61,734 nt of DNA. It comes from Neisseria polysaccharea ATCC 43768. Lineage in GTDB: Bacteria > Pseudomonadota > Gammaproteobacteria > Burkholderiales > Neisseriaceae. Below, piece by piece: positions 27,304 to 40,273 of this stretch. The notes beneath the pieces are model-generated. The model saw nothing but the letters and a program-made list of their open reading frames with translations, ran no database searches and was not told the origin of the DNA. Within the stretch, counting starts at the first letter, position 1. Every line of letters starts with the position of its first letter. Both the position numbers and the translations under genes were made by a program. The DNA lies in the NCBI GenBank assembly GCA_000176735.1, contig ADBE01000034.1, positions 1 to 61,734 of the forward strand. The letters are read 5' to 3'.

Positions 27304-27458
27304 TATAGTGGATTAACAAAAATCAGGACAAGGCGACGAAGCCGCAGACAGTACAAATAGTACGGAACCGATTCACTTGGTGCTTGAGCACCTTAGAGAA
27401 TCGTTCTCTTTGAGCTAAGGCGAGGCAACGCTGTACTGGTTTTTGTTAATCCACTATA
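27304..27458 (+). repeat. Correia element, full length (155 bp)
   Basis: Full inverted ends and internal block. It lies in the 529-base gap between ltgA and metN, which holds one uptake sequence (27174) and otherwise no gene I can support. Confidence 0.95.
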
Positions 27459-27646
27459 TTGTCCGAAATGGTTGCCCGCTTCCTGCTTTATTGACAAAAA
27501 AACGCTTTCCCGATAATATCCTACGAAAATTAACCTGCCGATTTGACACAGCTTGCGGGCATAACAGCTAAAGCGTTCCGACAATTTCAGCTTTATCTTC
27601 CGCGCCCGTTGTGTCCGACATCGGGCTTTGTTTTATGGAAAAGACA

Positions 27647-28384
27647 ATGATTATTTTGGACAAGGTTTCCAAGCATTACCAAACGCGCGACAAGACCCGT
27701 TTTGCCGCCGTCGAGCCGACCAGCCTCGAAATCCGCGACGGCGAAATTTTCGGGCTGATGGGCTATTCCGGCGCGGGCAAATCCACTCTGCTGCGCCTGA
27801 TTAACCTGTTGGAACGCCCCGACACGGGCAAGGTCAACGTCTGCGGACAAGAGCTGACCGCGCTCGATGCCGCCGCATTGCGCCGGGCGCGGCAGAATAT
27901 CGGCATGGTGTTTCAGCAGTTCAACCTGTTGAACAACCGCACCGTCGCCGGTAACGTCGCCTTCCCATTGGAAATCGCCGGATGGCCGTCTGAAAAAATC
28001 AAAGCGCGCGTTAAAGAATGCCTTGAAATCGTCGGCTTGACCGAACGCGCCGGCCACTACCCCGCCCAGCTTTCAGGCGGGCAGAAACAGCGTGTCGGCA
28101 TCGCCCGCGCGCTCGCGCCCAAGCCGCAAGTCATCCTCGCCGACGAACCCACTTCCGCCCTCGATCCCGCCACCACGCGCAGCGTCTTGGAATGTTTGGA
28201 AGACATCAACAAACGCTTCAACGTAACCATCGTCATCGTAACCCACGAAATGAGCGTCATCAGACGACTGTGCGACCGCGCCGCCCTCTTGGATAAAGGC
28301 AAAGTCGTCGAAATCGTCGAAGTACGCGGCAACCAAATCCACGCCCGATCCGACATCGGGCGCGAACTGATTCGGGAGGACTGA
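27647..28384 (+). CDS. metN: Methionine ABC transporter ATPase MetN (short form)
   Basis: MetN drives uptake of L- and D-methionine with MetI and MetQ. From the ATG at 27647 (MIILDKVSKHYQ) it has 245 residues; an in-frame ATG at 27635 is possible. Walker A GYSGAGKST, signature LSGGQKQRVGIARAL and Walker B LADEPTSALDP are present. The protein ends soon after the ATPase domain, without the roughly 90-residue NIL domain that in E. coli MetN (about 343 residues) binds methionine and inhibits transport. metI follows after one base. Confidence 0.95.
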   Translation: MIILDKVSKHYQTRDKTRFAAVEPTSLEIRDGEIFGLMGYSGAGKSTLLRLINLLERPDTGKVNVCGQELTALDAAALRRARQNIGMVFQQFNLLNNRTVAGNVAFPLEIAGWPSEKIKARVKECLEIVGLTERAGHYPAQLSGGQKQRVGIARALAPKPQVILADEPTSALDPATTRSVLECLEDINKRFNVTIVIVTHEMSVIRRLCDRAALLDKGKVVEIVEVRGNQIHARSDIGRELIRED

Positions 28385-28385
28385 T

Positions 28386-29072
28386 ATGGCAGACTTAACA
28401 TTCCAACAAGCCGTTTCCAACATCATCAGTATGAAAGGCGAAATCTTCCGCGCCTTGGGCGAAACCTTCGTCATGGTCGGCTTGTCCACCACATTCGCCG
28501 TCATCTTCGGCACGCTGCTGGGCGTGTTGCTCTTCGTAACCTCCAGCCGCCAACTGCATTACAACAAGCCGGTGAACTTCCTGCTCGACAACCTCGTCAA
28601 CCTCATGCGCGCCTTCCCCTTCGTCATTTTGATGATTGCGATGATACCCGCCACACGCGCCATCGTCGGCAGCACCATCGGCCCGGTTGCCGCCTCGCTG
28701 GTGTTGAGCGTGTCGGGATTGTTTTATTTTGCCCGACTGGTGGAACAAAACCTGCGCGAAGTTCCCAAAGGCGTGATTGAAGCCGCCGCCGCGATGGGTG
28801 CGCCGCCGGTTGCCATCGTCCGCAAAGTCCTCTTGAACGAAGCGCGCGCGGGCATGGTTTCCAGCATTACCGTGCTTGCCATCGGACTTTTGTCATACAG
28901 CGCGGCGGCAGGAATGATAGGCGGCGGCGGCTTGGGCGACCTCGCCATCCGCTACGGCTACTACCGCTACCAAACCGAAGTCATCGTCTTCATCGTCGCC
29001 CTCCTCGTGCTGCTGGTCATCCTGATTCAAAGCACCGGCAACGCGTTGGCGCGGAAATTGGACAAACGTTAA
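28386..29072 (+). CDS. metI: Methionine ABC transporter permease MetI
   Basis: The 228 residues contain five membrane segments and the ABC permease loop GVIEAAAAMGAPPVAIVRKV (EAA motif) that contacts MetN. It starts one base after the metN stop with the ribosome site GGGAGG inside the end of metN. metQ follows after a 200-base spacer. Confidence 0.95.
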   Translation: MADLTFQQAVSNIISMKGEIFRALGETFVMVGLSTTFAVIFGTLLGVLLFVTSSRQLHYNKPVNFLLDNLVNLMRAFPFVILMIAMIPATRAIVGSTIGPVAASLVLSVSGLFYFARLVEQNLREVPKGVIEAAAAMGAPPVAIVRKVLLNEARAGMVSSITVLAIGLLSYSAAAGMIGGGGLGDLAIRYGYYRYQTEVIVFIVALLVLLVILIQSTGNALARKLDKR

Positions 29073-29191
29073 ACCCAAAATGCCGTCTGAAGCCCGGATG
29101 AAGCCGGCCTTCAGGCTTGAGAACGATACGGTAGGGTGAAATATCCGCCGCACCGTTAAAAATGCTATAAAATCCCCCTGTTCGCGGCAAA

Positions 29192-29220
29192 TGCCGTCTG
29201 AACGCCGAATCCGGACGGCA
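29192..29220. terminator. Partial hairpin between metI and metQ
   Basis: TGCCGTC pairs with GACGGCA; the uptake sequence at 29193 is part of it. It may reduce read-through from metNI. A TATAAA at 29165 could be a -10 box for a separate metQ transcript. Confidence 0.4.
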
Positions 29221-29273
29221 GGACTTCTTGCCCGTCATTTTTGTTTGAAACCGCCACAACATCAGGAGAAAAT

Positions 29274-30137
29274 ATGAAACCCTTCTTCAAAACCCTTTCC
29301 GCCGCCGCACTCGCGCTCATCCTCGCCGCCTGCGGCGGCCAACAGGACAGCGCGCCCGCCGCATCCGCTTCTGCCGCCGCCGACAACGGCGCGGCGAAAA
29401 AAGAAATCGTCTTCGGCACGACCGTCGGCGACTTCGGCGATATGGTCAAAGAACAAATCCAACCCGAGTTGGAGAAAAAAGGCTACACCGTCAAACTGGT
29501 CGAGTTTACCGACTATGTGCGCCCGAATCTGGCATTGGCTGAGGGCGAGTTGGACATCAACGTCTTCCAACACAAACCCTATCTTGACGATTTCAAAAAA
29601 GAACACAACCTGGACATCACCGAAGCCTTCCAAGTGCCGACCGCGCCTTTGGGACTGTATCCGGGCAAACTGAAATCGCTGGAAGAAGTCAAAGACGGCA
29701 GCACCGTATCCGCACCCAACGATCCGTCCAACTTCGCACGCGCCTTGGTGATGCTGAACGAACTGGGTTGGATCAAACTCAAAGACGGCATCAATCCGTT
29801 GACCGCATCCAAAGCGGACATTGCCGAAAATCTGAAAAACATCAAAATCGTCGAGCTTGAAGCCGCGCAACTGCCGCGCAGCCGTGCCGACGTGGATTTT
29901 GCCGTCGTCAACGGCAACTACGCCATAAGCAGCGGCATGAAGCTGACCGAAGCCTTGTTCCAAGAACCGAGCTTTGCCTATGTCAACTGGTCTGCCGTCA
30001 AAACCGCCGACAAAGACAGCCAATGGCTGAAAGACGTAAGTGAGGCCTACAACTCCGACGCGTTCAAAGCCTACGCGCACAAACGCTTCGAGGGCTACAA
30101 ATACCCTGCCGCCTGGAATGAAGGCACCGCCAAATAA
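29274..30137 (+). CDS. metQ: Methionine-binding lipoprotein MetQ (GNA1946)
   Basis: The 287 residues begin with a lipobox LAAC (Cys20), a flexible Ala/Ser-rich linker, and the NlpA-type binding domain from IVFGTTVGDFGDM. MetQ binds methionine and feeds MetNI; in meningococci it is also known as a surface-exposed antigen. The ribosome site AGGAG precedes the ATG. It lies apart from metI with its own possible promoter, which would allow more binding protein than transporter. Confidence 0.95.
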   Translation: MKPFFKTLSAAALALILAACGGQQDSAPAASASAAADNGAAKKEIVFGTTVGDFGDMVKEQIQPELEKKGYTVKLVEFTDYVRPNLALAEGELDINVFQHKPYLDDFKKEHNLDITEAFQVPTAPLGLYPGKLKSLEEVKDGSTVSAPNDPSNFARALVMLNELGWIKLKDGINPLTASKADIAENLKNIKIVELEAAQLPRSRADVDFAVVNGNYAISSGMKLTEALFQEPSFAYVNWSAVKTADKDSQWLKDVSEAYNSDAFKAYAHKRFEGYKYPAAWNEGTAK

Positions 30138-30154
30138 GGCAGTCGTATAAAATG

Positions 30155-30189
30155 ATGCCGTCTGAACCGTATCCGTGTTCAGACGGCAT
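30155..30189. terminator. Paired-DUS terminator between metQ and ubiX
   Basis: ATGCCGTCTGAAC and GTTCAGACGGCAT with a T run; it serves both convergent genes. Confidence 0.85.
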
Positions 30190-30198
30190 TTTTGTCCT

Positions 30199-30768
30199 TT
30201 AATCCGCCATTCCCTGCCATTCCGCCGAATCCGGCGTATCGATTCCGAACAGCGACAAAGCGTGTGCGACACTGTGCGCCACTATGTCGTCCGCCGTCTG
30301 CGGCTTGCGGTACATCGCAGGAACAGGGGGAAACACCACGCCGCCCATTTCCGTTACCCGCTTCATATTGTCCAAATGGGCAAGGTTCAGCGGCGTTTCG
30401 CGCACCATCAGCACCAGCCGCCGCCTTTCCTTCAAAACCACATCCGCCGCACGCGTCAAGAGGTTGTCGCCGAAGCCGTGTGCGACCGAGGCAAGCGTCC
30501 GCATCGAACAGGGGGCGACCAGCATCCCGTCCGTTTTAAACGTACCGCTGGCAATGCACGCCCCGATATTGCCGATCGGATGCACGAAGTTCGCCAAGGC
30601 ATAAACTTCGTCTCTCGCATAATCCGTTTCCGAAGCGCGCGCCATCTCCGCGCCTTTCGATACCACAAGGTGCGTTTCGACATCTTGCGCGCGCAAAAGT
30701 TCCAAAGCCTTCACGCCGTATTGGAAACCGCTCGCCCCGCTGATGCCGATTATCAAACGCCGTACCAT
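30199..30768 (-). CDS. ubiX: Flavin prenyltransferase UbiX
   Basis: UbiX makes prenylated FMN, the cofactor of the UbiD decarboxylase in ubiquinone synthesis. About 189 residues from the second of two adjacent ATGs (30768; 30771 would add one Met). The N-terminal [20 protein letters not shown] binds the flavin; [19 protein letters not shown] and [13 protein letters not shown] are family motifs. GGAAAGG lies upstream. It is divergent from parB. Confidence 0.93.
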   Translation of the reverse strand: MVRRLIIGISGASGFQYGVKALELLRAQDVETHLVVSKGAEMARASETDYARDEVYALANFVHPIGNIGACIASGTFKTDGMLVAPCSMRTLASVAHGFGDNLLTRAADVVLKERRRLVLMVRETPLNLAHLDNMKRVTEMGGVVFPPVPAMYRKPQTADDIVAHSVAHALSLFGIDTPDSAEWQGMAD

Positions 30769-30925
30769 CATCCGCCTTTCCCATAAAACCGCCTGCAACG
30801 GCAAACCGGCTATTATAGTGAAAAAACAGAAATCCGATAAACACGGATACAAATTGTCGGCAATACCCAATATCCGATAAAATACCCGATTTAACATCCT
30901 ATTTGAATAGGCACGGGAGGGCGGT

Positions 30926-31786
30926 ATGGCAAAAGTAAAAGGCGGATTGGGGCGCGGTTTGGATTCGCTGCTCGCCAACGGCGCAGACAACAGCAGCGGC
31001 GACCGATTGACCACGGTTGCGGTTAAAGATATCCGGCCCGGCCGCTATCAGGCGCGTGTTCAAATCGATGACGAAGCCTTGCAGGAACTGGCGGATTCGA
31101 TTAAAGCACAGGGCGTGATACAGCCCGTCATCGTGCGCGAACACGGACTGTCCCGATACGAACTGATTGCAGGCGAACGCCGTTGGCGCGCCGCACAGAT
31201 TGCCGGCCTGGCCGAAATCCCCGCCGTTATCAAAACCATCAGCGACGAAACCGCGTTGGCAATGGGTTTGATCGAAAACCTCCAGCGCGAAAACCTCAAC
31301 CCCATCGAAGAAGCACAAGGCTTGAAACGCCTTGCCGACGAGTTCGGGCTGACCCACGAAACCATCGCCCGGGCCGTCGGTAAAAGCCGAAGCGCGATTT
31401 CCAACAGCCTGCGCCTTTTAAGCCTGCCCGAACCCGTGCAGGAAATGCTTTACCAACGCCGCCTCGAAATGGGGCACGCCCGCGCACTGCTGACCCTCCC
31501 CGTCGTCGAACAGCTCGAGTTGGCGCAAAAGGCCGTTAAAAACGGCTGGTCGGTGCGCGAAGTCGAACGCCGCAGCCAAATGGCCCATCAAAACAAACGC
31601 CCCGAACCCAAAAAACCTGCCGCCGCCGACATCGGCCGCCTGAACGATTTGCTGACTGAAAAACTGGGTGTCAACGCCGAAATCAAAACCGCCAACCATA
31701 AAAAAGGCAGAATCATCCTGCATTTCGACACGCCCGAAACCTTCGACCACCTGTTGGAGCAGTTGGGCATAGATTACCGGCCTTAA
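30926..31786 (+). CDS. parB: Chromosome partitioning protein ParB
   Basis: ParB binds parS sites near the origin and, with ParA, separates chromosomes; it is a CTP-dependent clamp in known cases. The 286 residues have the N-terminal domain with [15 protein letters not shown] and [16 protein letters not shown], the helix-turn-helix [20 protein letters not shown] (about 140-160), and a C-terminal dimer domain. parA is not next to it here. It precedes the atp operon, as in many bacteria. Confidence 0.95.
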   Translation: MAKVKGGLGRGLDSLLANGADNSSGDRLTTVAVKDIRPGRYQARVQIDDEALQELADSIKAQGVIQPVIVREHGLSRYELIAGERRWRAAQIAGLAEIPAVIKTISDETALAMGLIENLQRENLNPIEEAQGLKRLADEFGLTHETIARAVGKSRSAISNSLRLLSLPEPVQEMLYQRRLEMGHARALLTLPVVEQLELAQKAVKNGWSVREVERRSQMAHQNKRPEPKKPAAADIGRLNDLLTEKLGVNAEIKTANHKKGRIILHFDTPETFDHLLEQLGIDYRP

Positions 31787-31886
31787 TTTTGCGGGATATG
31801 CCGTCTGAAACATAAAACGTAAAGAAATTCGGACAAACTTTCCAATAATCTGTAATTATATGTAATGTGTGTTAGAATGACACCTG

Positions 31887-31914
31887 CCGCCGTTATTCAG
31901 GCGGCGGGCGCGGC
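31887..31914 (+). other. GC-rich hairpin in the atp leader
   Basis: CCTGCCGCC can pair with GGCGGCGGG (one G-T pair). It follows a possible extended -10 (TGTGTTAGAAT, 31866-31876) and precedes the second promoter at 31953. It may be the terminator of parB or part of a longer leader. Confidence 0.4.
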
Positions 31915-31952
31915 GGATTGGGATACGTTGTTTCACAAAGATTAACTGTCGC

Positions 31953-31981
31953 TTGACGTAATAAGGCTTCTAAATTATATT
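31953..31981 (+). promoter_or_regulatory. Promoter of the atp operon
   Basis: TTGACG (31953-31958) and TATATT (31976-31981) are exactly 17 bases apart, about 38 bases before atpI. Confidence 0.7.
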
Positions 31982-32018
31982 AGCCGCGCCCCAAATCCGA
32001 GGCGGAAACATTCCCTTT

Positions 32019-33228
<1,210 letters not shown>

Positions 33229-33254
33229 TTTTCCTAAGTAGTTTGTTTTTGTAG

Positions 33255-33527
<273 letters not shown>

Positions 33528-33600
33528 TCAAGGCGGAGAAATCCGTTCAGATACAGGCTTACCGTCTGTTTGATTAACCCAGATACGAAGGTTAAGTAAC

Positions 33601-34071
33601 GTGAATATTAATGCAACCTTATTTGCGCAAATCCTAGTTTTCTTTGGCTTGGTTTGGTTTACGATGAAATTCGTATGGCCTCCGATTGCCAAAGCATTGG
33701 ATGAGCGTGCTGCAAAAATCGCCGAGGGCTTGGCTGCTGCCGAGCGCGGTAAGAGCGATTTTGAGCAAGCAGAGAAAAAAGTTGCAGAACTTATGGCCGA
33801 AGGGCGTCATCAGGTAACCGAAATGGTTGCCAACGCCGAAAAACGTGCTGCAAAAATTGTAGAAGAAGCCAAAGAGCAAGCTTCTCATGAAGCAGCACGC
33901 ATTGCAGCCCAAGCAAAAGCTGATGTAGAGCAAGAAGTTAACCGTGCACGCGAAGTGTTGCGCGAACAGGTTGCTTCATTGGCTGTTAAAGGTGCGGAAT
34001 CTATCCTGCGTAAAGAAGTCGATGCTTCCAAACATGCAGATTTGCTCAGTGCCTTAAAACAGGAGCTGTAA
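33601..34071 (+). CDS. atpF: ATP synthase subunit b
   Basis: The 156 residues have one N-terminal membrane helix (about 7-27, [20 protein letters not shown]) and a long charged helix that forms the peripheral stalk. The start is GTG at 33601, giving [10 protein letters not shown]. It ends five bases before atpH. Confidence 0.95.
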   Translation: MNINATLFAQILVFFGLVWFTMKFVWPPIAKALDERAAKIAEGLAAAERGKSDFEQAEKKVAELMAEGRHQVTEMVANAEKRAAKIVEEAKEQASHEAARIAAQAKADVEQEVNRAREVLREQVASLAVKGAESILRKEVDASKHADLLSALKQEL

Positions 34072-34075
34072 TCTT

Positions 34076-34608
34076 ATGGCAGAGTTCGCAACGATTGCCA
34101 GACCTTATGCGAAAGCATTATTTAGTCTGGCTCAGGAAAAAACCAAATCGAGTCTTGGTTGGGCGAACTGAAAGAACTCACAGCGGTTGTTCAAGATGAG
34201 AAAGTCATCGCTTTCATCGAGCAGCCGGAAACGGGATCTTCTGAAAAGGCAGAAACGCTCAAAGGTCTTGTCGGTATCAAAAATGTCGAATTGGCAAATT
34301 TTATTACCGTTTTGGCCGAGCAAAAGCGTTTGCTGGTATTGCCGGAAATTTATGCCCAATATCAAGATTTGACCTTGATACACAACAATACGAAATCGGC
34401 AGTAATTTACAGCGCGTATGAACTCAGTTCCCAGCAGCTGGCCGATGTTACCGATATCCTGATAAAACGCTTCAACAGCAAATTGGATGTGGTGGCTAAA
34501 GTTGCCCCTGAATTAATTGGCGGCATCAAAGTAGAGGTGGGTGATCAGGTCTTGGATTTGTCCGTACAAGGCAAACTGAATGCTTTGTATGCGACTATGA
34601 CAAATTAG
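34076..34608 (+). pseudogene. atpH: ATP synthase subunit delta, frameshifted
   Basis: The ATG at 34076 gives MAEFATIARPYAKALFSLAQ as in other delta subunits, but the frame ends at TGA 34169 after 31 residues. The rest, from NQIESWLGELKEL to YATMTN at 34608, is in another frame. The break is at a run of six A's (34137-34142); seven would restore 177 residues (GAA AAA AAC CAA), the normal length. Delta links the peripheral stalk to F1, and its loss should stop ATP synthase assembly. The rest of the operon is intact, so a sequencing error or a recent mutation is likely. Confidence 0.9.
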
Positions 34609-34618
34609 GAGAGTTTTC

Positions 34619-36166
34619 ATGCAGCTTAATCCTGCTGAAATTAGCGATTTGATTAAAGCCAAAATCGAAAATCTGTCCGTCAATGCAGAAGTGCGTACCC
34701 GTGGTACCGTCGTTTCTGTTACAGACGGCATTGTGCGCATTCATGGTTTGTCAGACGCGATGCAAGGTGAGATGCTCGAATTCCCCGGTAACACTTTCGG
34801 TCTGGCCATGAACTTGGAGCGCGACTCCGTCGGTGCCGTAGTGTTGGGTGAGTACGAACACATTAAAGAAGGCGATACAGTTACCTGTACCAGCCGTATT
34901 TTGGAAGTGCCGATCGGTCGCGAACTGGTTGGCCGCGTAGTTGATGCATTGGGTCGTCCTATCGACGGTAAAGGTCCAATCAACACAACATTGACTGCTC
35001 CAATCGAAAAAATTGCACCAGGCGTGATTGCGCGTAAATCGGTTGACCAACCAATGCAAACCGGCCTGAAAGCCATTGACTCTATGGTTCCGGTTGGTCG
35101 TGGTCAACGTGAGTTGATTATTGGTGACCGTCAAACCGGTAAAACCGCCGTGGCACTGGATGCCATCGTTAACCAAAAAGGTACAGGCGTAATCTGTATT
35201 TATGTGGCTATCGGTCAAAAAGCATCTTCTATTGCCAACGTAGTACGCAAATTGGAAGAGCATGGCGCGATGGAACATACTATCGTAGTTGCTGCAACTG
35301 CTTCTGAAGCCGCTGCGCTGCAATATATCGCTCCTTACTCCGGTTGTACCATGGGCGAATTCTTCCGTGACCGCGGTGAAGATGCGTTGATCGTATATGA
35401 TGACTTGTCTAAACAAGCCGTTGCATACCGTCAAATTTCCCTGCTGCTGCGCCGTCCTCCTGGTCGTGAAGCATATCCTGGCGATGTATTCTACCTGCAC
35501 TCCCGTCTGTTGGAACGTGCGGCCCGTGTCAGCGAAAACGAAGTTGAAAAACTGACCAATGGCGAAGTAAAAGGCAAAACCGGTTCTCTGACTGCGTTGC
35601 CGATTATTGAAACCCAAGCCGGTGACGTATCAGCATTCGTACCAACTAACGTAATTTCGATTACAGACGGTCAAATCTTCTTGGAAACCGACTTGTTCAA
35701 CGCCGGTATCCGTCCTGCAATCAATGCCGGGATTTCCGTATCGCGCGTAGGTGGTGCAGCACAAACCAAAGTCATCAAAAAACTGGGTGGCGGTATCCGT
35801 TTGGCGTTGGCACAGTACCGTGAATTGGCGGCGTTCTCGCAATTTGCTTCCGATTTGGACGAAGCAACACGCAAACAGCTGCAACACGGTGAAGTGGTTA
35901 CTGAATTGATGAAACAAAAACAATTCAGCACATTGAACACTGCCGAAATGGCATTGACTTTGTGGGCGATCAACAACGGTTCTTACGCAGATGTTCCGGT
36001 ATCCAAAGCCTTGGCTTTCGAAGCAGAATTCTTGAGTTTCGTACGTACGCAACATCCTGAGGTTCTGGAAGCGATTAATGCATCAGGCGCAATGTCTGAC
36101 GAAAGCGAAAAAGCATTGACCGAAGCCATGAAATCTTTCAAATCTTCTTACGCTTACCAAGCATAA
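34619..36166 (+). CDS. atpA: ATP synthase subunit alpha
   Basis: The 515 residues form the non-catalytic nucleotide-binding subunit of F1. Walker A is [11 protein letters not shown] (about 169-179), followed by [18 protein letters not shown] and [17 protein letters not shown]. The arginine finger region is [17 protein letters not shown]. It starts 10 bases after atpH. Confidence 0.98.
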   Translation: MQLNPAEISDLIKAKIENLSVNAEVRTRGTVVSVTDGIVRIHGLSDAMQGEMLEFPGNTFGLAMNLERDSVGAVVLGEYEHIKEGDTVTCTSRILEVPIGRELVGRVVDALGRPIDGKGPINTTLTAPIEKIAPGVIARKSVDQPMQTGLKAIDSMVPVGRGQRELIIGDRQTGKTAVALDAIVNQKGTGVICIYVAIGQKASSIANVVRKLEEHGAMEHTIVVAATASEAAALQYIAPYSGCTMGEFFRDRGEDALIVYDDLSKQAVAYRQISLLLRRPPGREAYPGDVFYLHSRLLERAARVSENEVEKLTNGEVKGKTGSLTALPIIETQAGDVSAFVPTNVISITDGQIFLETDLFNAGIRPAINAGISVSRVGGAAQTKVIKKLGGGIRLALAQYRELAAFSQFASDLDEATRKQLQHGEVVTELMKQKQFSTLNTAEMALTLWAINNGSYADVPVSKALAFEAEFLSFVRTQHPEVLEAINASGAMSDESEKALTEAMKSFKSSYAYQA

Positions 36167-36190
36167 GTATTGAGATGAAAGGAGTCTGAA

Positions 36191-37066
36191 ATGGCAGTCG
36201 GAAAAGAGATTCTCACCAAAATCCGTAGTGTTCAAAATACCCAAAAGATCACTAAAGCGATGCAAATGGTGTCGACCTCTAAAATGCGGAAGACTCAAGA
36301 CCGGATGCGCTTAGCGCGTCCGTACGCCGAAAAAGTGCGTACAGTGATGAGCCATCTTGCACAGACTAATGCCGATCATGGTATCAAATTGTTGGAGCCG
36401 CACCGCGAAGTGCGTCGTGCGGGTTTCATCTTGATTACCTCGGACAAAGGTTTGTGCGGCGGCTTGAACGCAAACGTACTGAAAAAGTTTTTGGCGCAAG
36501 TTCAAGAGTATCAGGAACAAGGCATTGAAGTCGAAGTCGTGTGCCTGGGTAGCAAAGGTTTGGCTGCATGCCAAAGTATCGGTTTGAATGTTATTGCCAG
36601 CGCAACCAATTTGGGCGACACCCCAAAAATGGAGGCGTTGCTTGGCTCTTTGACCGAAATCTTCCAACGTTATGAGAAGCATGAATTAGACCGTATCCAT
36701 ATGGTTTACTCACGTTTTATCAACACAATGCGCCAAGAGCCGCGTATGGAAGTGTTGCTGCCTATCGGTGAAAACGTTATTGACGACGGAACAGGTCATT
36801 CTTCATTTACTTGGGAATACCTCTACGAGCCGAGTCCTATCGCCGTATTGGAATATTTGGTTCGCCGCTATTTAGAGTCTGTGGTTTATCAGGCATTGAG
36901 CGACAACATGGCATCCGAACAAGCCGCGCGTATGGTAGCGATGAAAGCCGCGACCGACAACGCAGGCAATGCCATTAAAGAATTGCGCTTGGTGTACAAC
37001 AAATCGCGTCAAGCCGCGATTACCACAGAATTGTCAGAAATTGTAGCAGGTGCGGCGGCAGTTTGA
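36191..37066 (+). CDS. atpG: ATP synthase subunit gamma
   Basis: Gamma is the rotating shaft in F1. The 291 residues have N- and C-terminal helices that make the coiled coil: EILTKIRSVQNTQKITKAMQ at the start and NAIKELRLVYNKSRQAAITT near the end. The ribosome site GAAAGGAG precedes the ATG. Confidence 0.98.
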   Translation: MAVGKEILTKIRSVQNTQKITKAMQMVSTSKMRKTQDRMRLARPYAEKVRTVMSHLAQTNADHGIKLLEPHREVRRAGFILITSDKGLCGGLNANVLKKFLAQVQEYQEQGIEVEVVCLGSKGLAACQSIGLNVIASATNLGDTPKMEALLGSLTEIFQRYEKHELDRIHMVYSRFINTMRQEPRMEVLLPIGENVIDDGTGHSSFTWEYLYEPSPIAVLEYLVRRYLESVVYQALSDNMASEQAARMVAMKAATDNAGNAIKELRLVYNKSRQAAITTELSEIVAGAAAV

Positions 37067-37095
37067 TGCCGTCTGAAGCCTGAACAGGAAATTAG

Positions 37096-38502
<1,407 letters not shown>

Positions 38503-38512
38503 GGAGGTCGGC

Positions 38513-38935
38513 ATGAGCGTCATGCAAGTTGAAGTGGTCAGTAGCGAGCAAAACATCTATTCGGGCGAAGCCGGCTTTGTGGTGGTTCCGACCGTTCAAG
38601 GTGAGCTTGGTATTTACCCGCGACACGAGCCGATTATGAGTTTGGTGCGGCCGGGGGCTTTGCGTTTGACCGTCCCCGGTGAGGATAAAGAGGTTTTGGT
38701 TGCCGTTTCCGGCGGTGTCTTGGAGGTTCAGCCCGATAAAGTTACTGTTTTGGCGGACGTTGCCGTCCGTAGTGCGGAAATGGATCGGGCGCGTGCGGAA
38801 GAGGCGAAAAAAGCTGCCGAAGCCGGCATCTCTCAAGCCAAAGACAACAAGGATTTGGCGGAGGCGCACAAGGCATTGGCTGCCGCAATCGCACAGCTTA
38901 AGACTTTGGACTATATCCGTTCGCATAAAAAATAA
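38513..38935 (+). CDS. atpC: ATP synthase subunit epsilon
   Basis: The 140 residues form the epsilon beta-sandwich (MQVEVVSSEQNIYSGEAGFV, GELGIYPRHEPIMS) and C-terminal helices that can inhibit F1. It is the last gene of the operon, 10 bases after atpD, and ends at an intrinsic terminator. Confidence 0.96.
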   Translation: MSVMQVEVVSSEQNIYSGEAGFVVVPTVQGELGIYPRHEPIMSLVRPGALRLTVPGEDKEVLVAVSGGVLEVQPDKVTVLADVAVRSAEMDRARAEEAKKAAEAGISQAKDNKDLAEAHKALAAAIAQLKTLDYIRSHKK

Positions 38936-38951
38936 AACTTATGTGGTTTGG

Positions 38952-38982
38952 AAAAGCACGGCTCTTTGACCGTGCTTTTTAT
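38952..38982 (+). terminator. Intrinsic terminator of the atp operon
   Basis: AAAAGCACGG pairs with CCGTGCTTTT around an eight-base loop, followed by TATTTT. Confidence 0.88.
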
Positions 38983-39081
38983 TTTCCGGGTTTAAATCAA
39001 AGACTGTGTTTGAATAGGGCGTTGGCAGGCATAGCCCGCTTCAAGGTATTCAATAGGGCAGTCTGCCGCCTAACCGAAACA

Positions 39082-39187
39082 TATAGTGGATTAACAAAAA
39101 TCAGGACAAGGCGGCGAAGCCGCAGACAGTACAAATAGTACGGCAAGGCGAGGCAACGCCGTACCGGTTTAAAGTTAATCCACTATA
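39082..39187 (+). repeat. Correia element, short form (106 bp)
   Basis: It has TATAGTGG/CCACTATA ends and lacks the internal block, passing from ATAGTACGG directly to CAAGGCGAGGC. It lies between atpC and glyQ; apart from it and the terminator the 355-base gap is empty. Confidence 0.93.
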
Positions 39188-39291
39188 TTATCCGTCCGAC
39201 CGGGTTTCAAATCAGCCGCCTTCGAGATAAACCTATTCAAACAGCAATGGAAACAGTAAAATAAAACCTTTATTTTATCGAACAATAAGCC

Positions 39292-40197
39292 ATGCTTACC
39301 TTCCAACAAATCATCTTCAAGCTGCAAACATTCTGGGCAGACAAAGGCTGCACTGTCATCCAACCTTTCGATATGGAAGTCGGCGCCGGCACTTCCCACC
39401 CTGCCACCTGCTTGCGCGCGCTCGGTCCCGAGCCTTGGTTTGCCGCCTACGTCCAACCCAGCCGCCGCCCCAAAGACGGCCGCTACGGCAACAACCCCAA
39501 CCGCCTGCAACACTATTACCAATTCCAAGTCGCCCTCAAACCCGCCCCCGCCAATATCCAAGACCTTTATCTCGACTCCCTGCGCGAATTGGGCATCGAT
39601 CCCAAAGTGCACGATATCCGCTTTGTCGAAGACGACTGGGAAAACCCCACCCTCGGCGCGTGGGGTTTAGGCTGGGAAGTCTGGCTCAACGGCATGGAAG
39701 TAACCCAGTTTACCTATTTCCAACAAGTCGGCGGCATCGACTGCACGCCCGTACTCGGCGAAATCACCTACGGCATCGAACGCTTGGCGATGTACCTGCA
39801 AGGCGTGGAAAACGTCTATGACCTCGTTTGGGCAAAAACGCCGGACGGCAACACCGTAAGCTACGGCGACGTGTACCACCAAAACGAAGTCGAACAATCC
39901 ACCTACAACTTCGAATACAGCGATGCCGACTGGCTGCTGCGCCAGTTCAACGACTACGAAGCACAAGCCAAACGCCTGCTTGCCGTTGAAGGAGCAAGCC
40001 TTGCCCTGCCTGCCTACGAGCTCGTCCTCAAAGCGGGGCATACGTTCAACCTTTTAGATGCACGCGGCGCGATTTCCGTAACCGAACGCGCCACCTACAT
40101 CGGGCGCATCCGCGCGTTGAGCCGCGCCGTGGCGCAAAAATATGTCGAAAGCCGCGAAAAACTGGGCTTTCCCTTAATGAAGGCAAATGTCGCCTAG
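39292..40197 (+). CDS. glyQ: Glycyl-tRNA synthetase alpha subunit
   Basis: The alpha subunit holds the catalytic site for glycine activation in the alpha2-beta2 enzyme. The 301 residues begin [20 protein letters not shown] and contain [20 protein letters not shown] and [18 protein letters not shown]-like class II motifs. glyS follows after one intervening gene. Confidence 0.98.
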   Translation: MLTFQQIIFKLQTFWADKGCTVIQPFDMEVGAGTSHPATCLRALGPEPWFAAYVQPSRRPKDGRYGNNPNRLQHYYQFQVALKPAPANIQDLYLDSLRELGIDPKVHDIRFVEDDWENPTLGAWGLGWEVWLNGMEVTQFTYFQQVGGIDCTPVLGEITYGIERLAMYLQGVENVYDLVWAKTPDGNTVSYGDVYHQNEVEQSTYNFEYSDADWLLRQFNDYEAQAKRLLAVEGASLALPAYELVLKAGHTFNLLDARGAISVTERATYIGRIRALSRAVAQKYVESREKLGFPLMKANVA

Positions 40198-40273
40198 GGG
40201 AGCGACGATTTTTACGTTCGGGCAGCCCGATAAGGCAGCCGTCTGGAAGCCATTATATTTTTTTAGGAAAATC

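Noticed and set aside
30812-30820. TATAGTG near the ubiX/parB gap, a possible Correia end.
   Set aside because: The match ends after seven bases; no second end or internal block is found.
31920-31940. A possible parS site (GTTTCAC) near parB.
   Set aside because: The second half of the 16-bp palindrome TGTTTCACGTGAAACA is absent.
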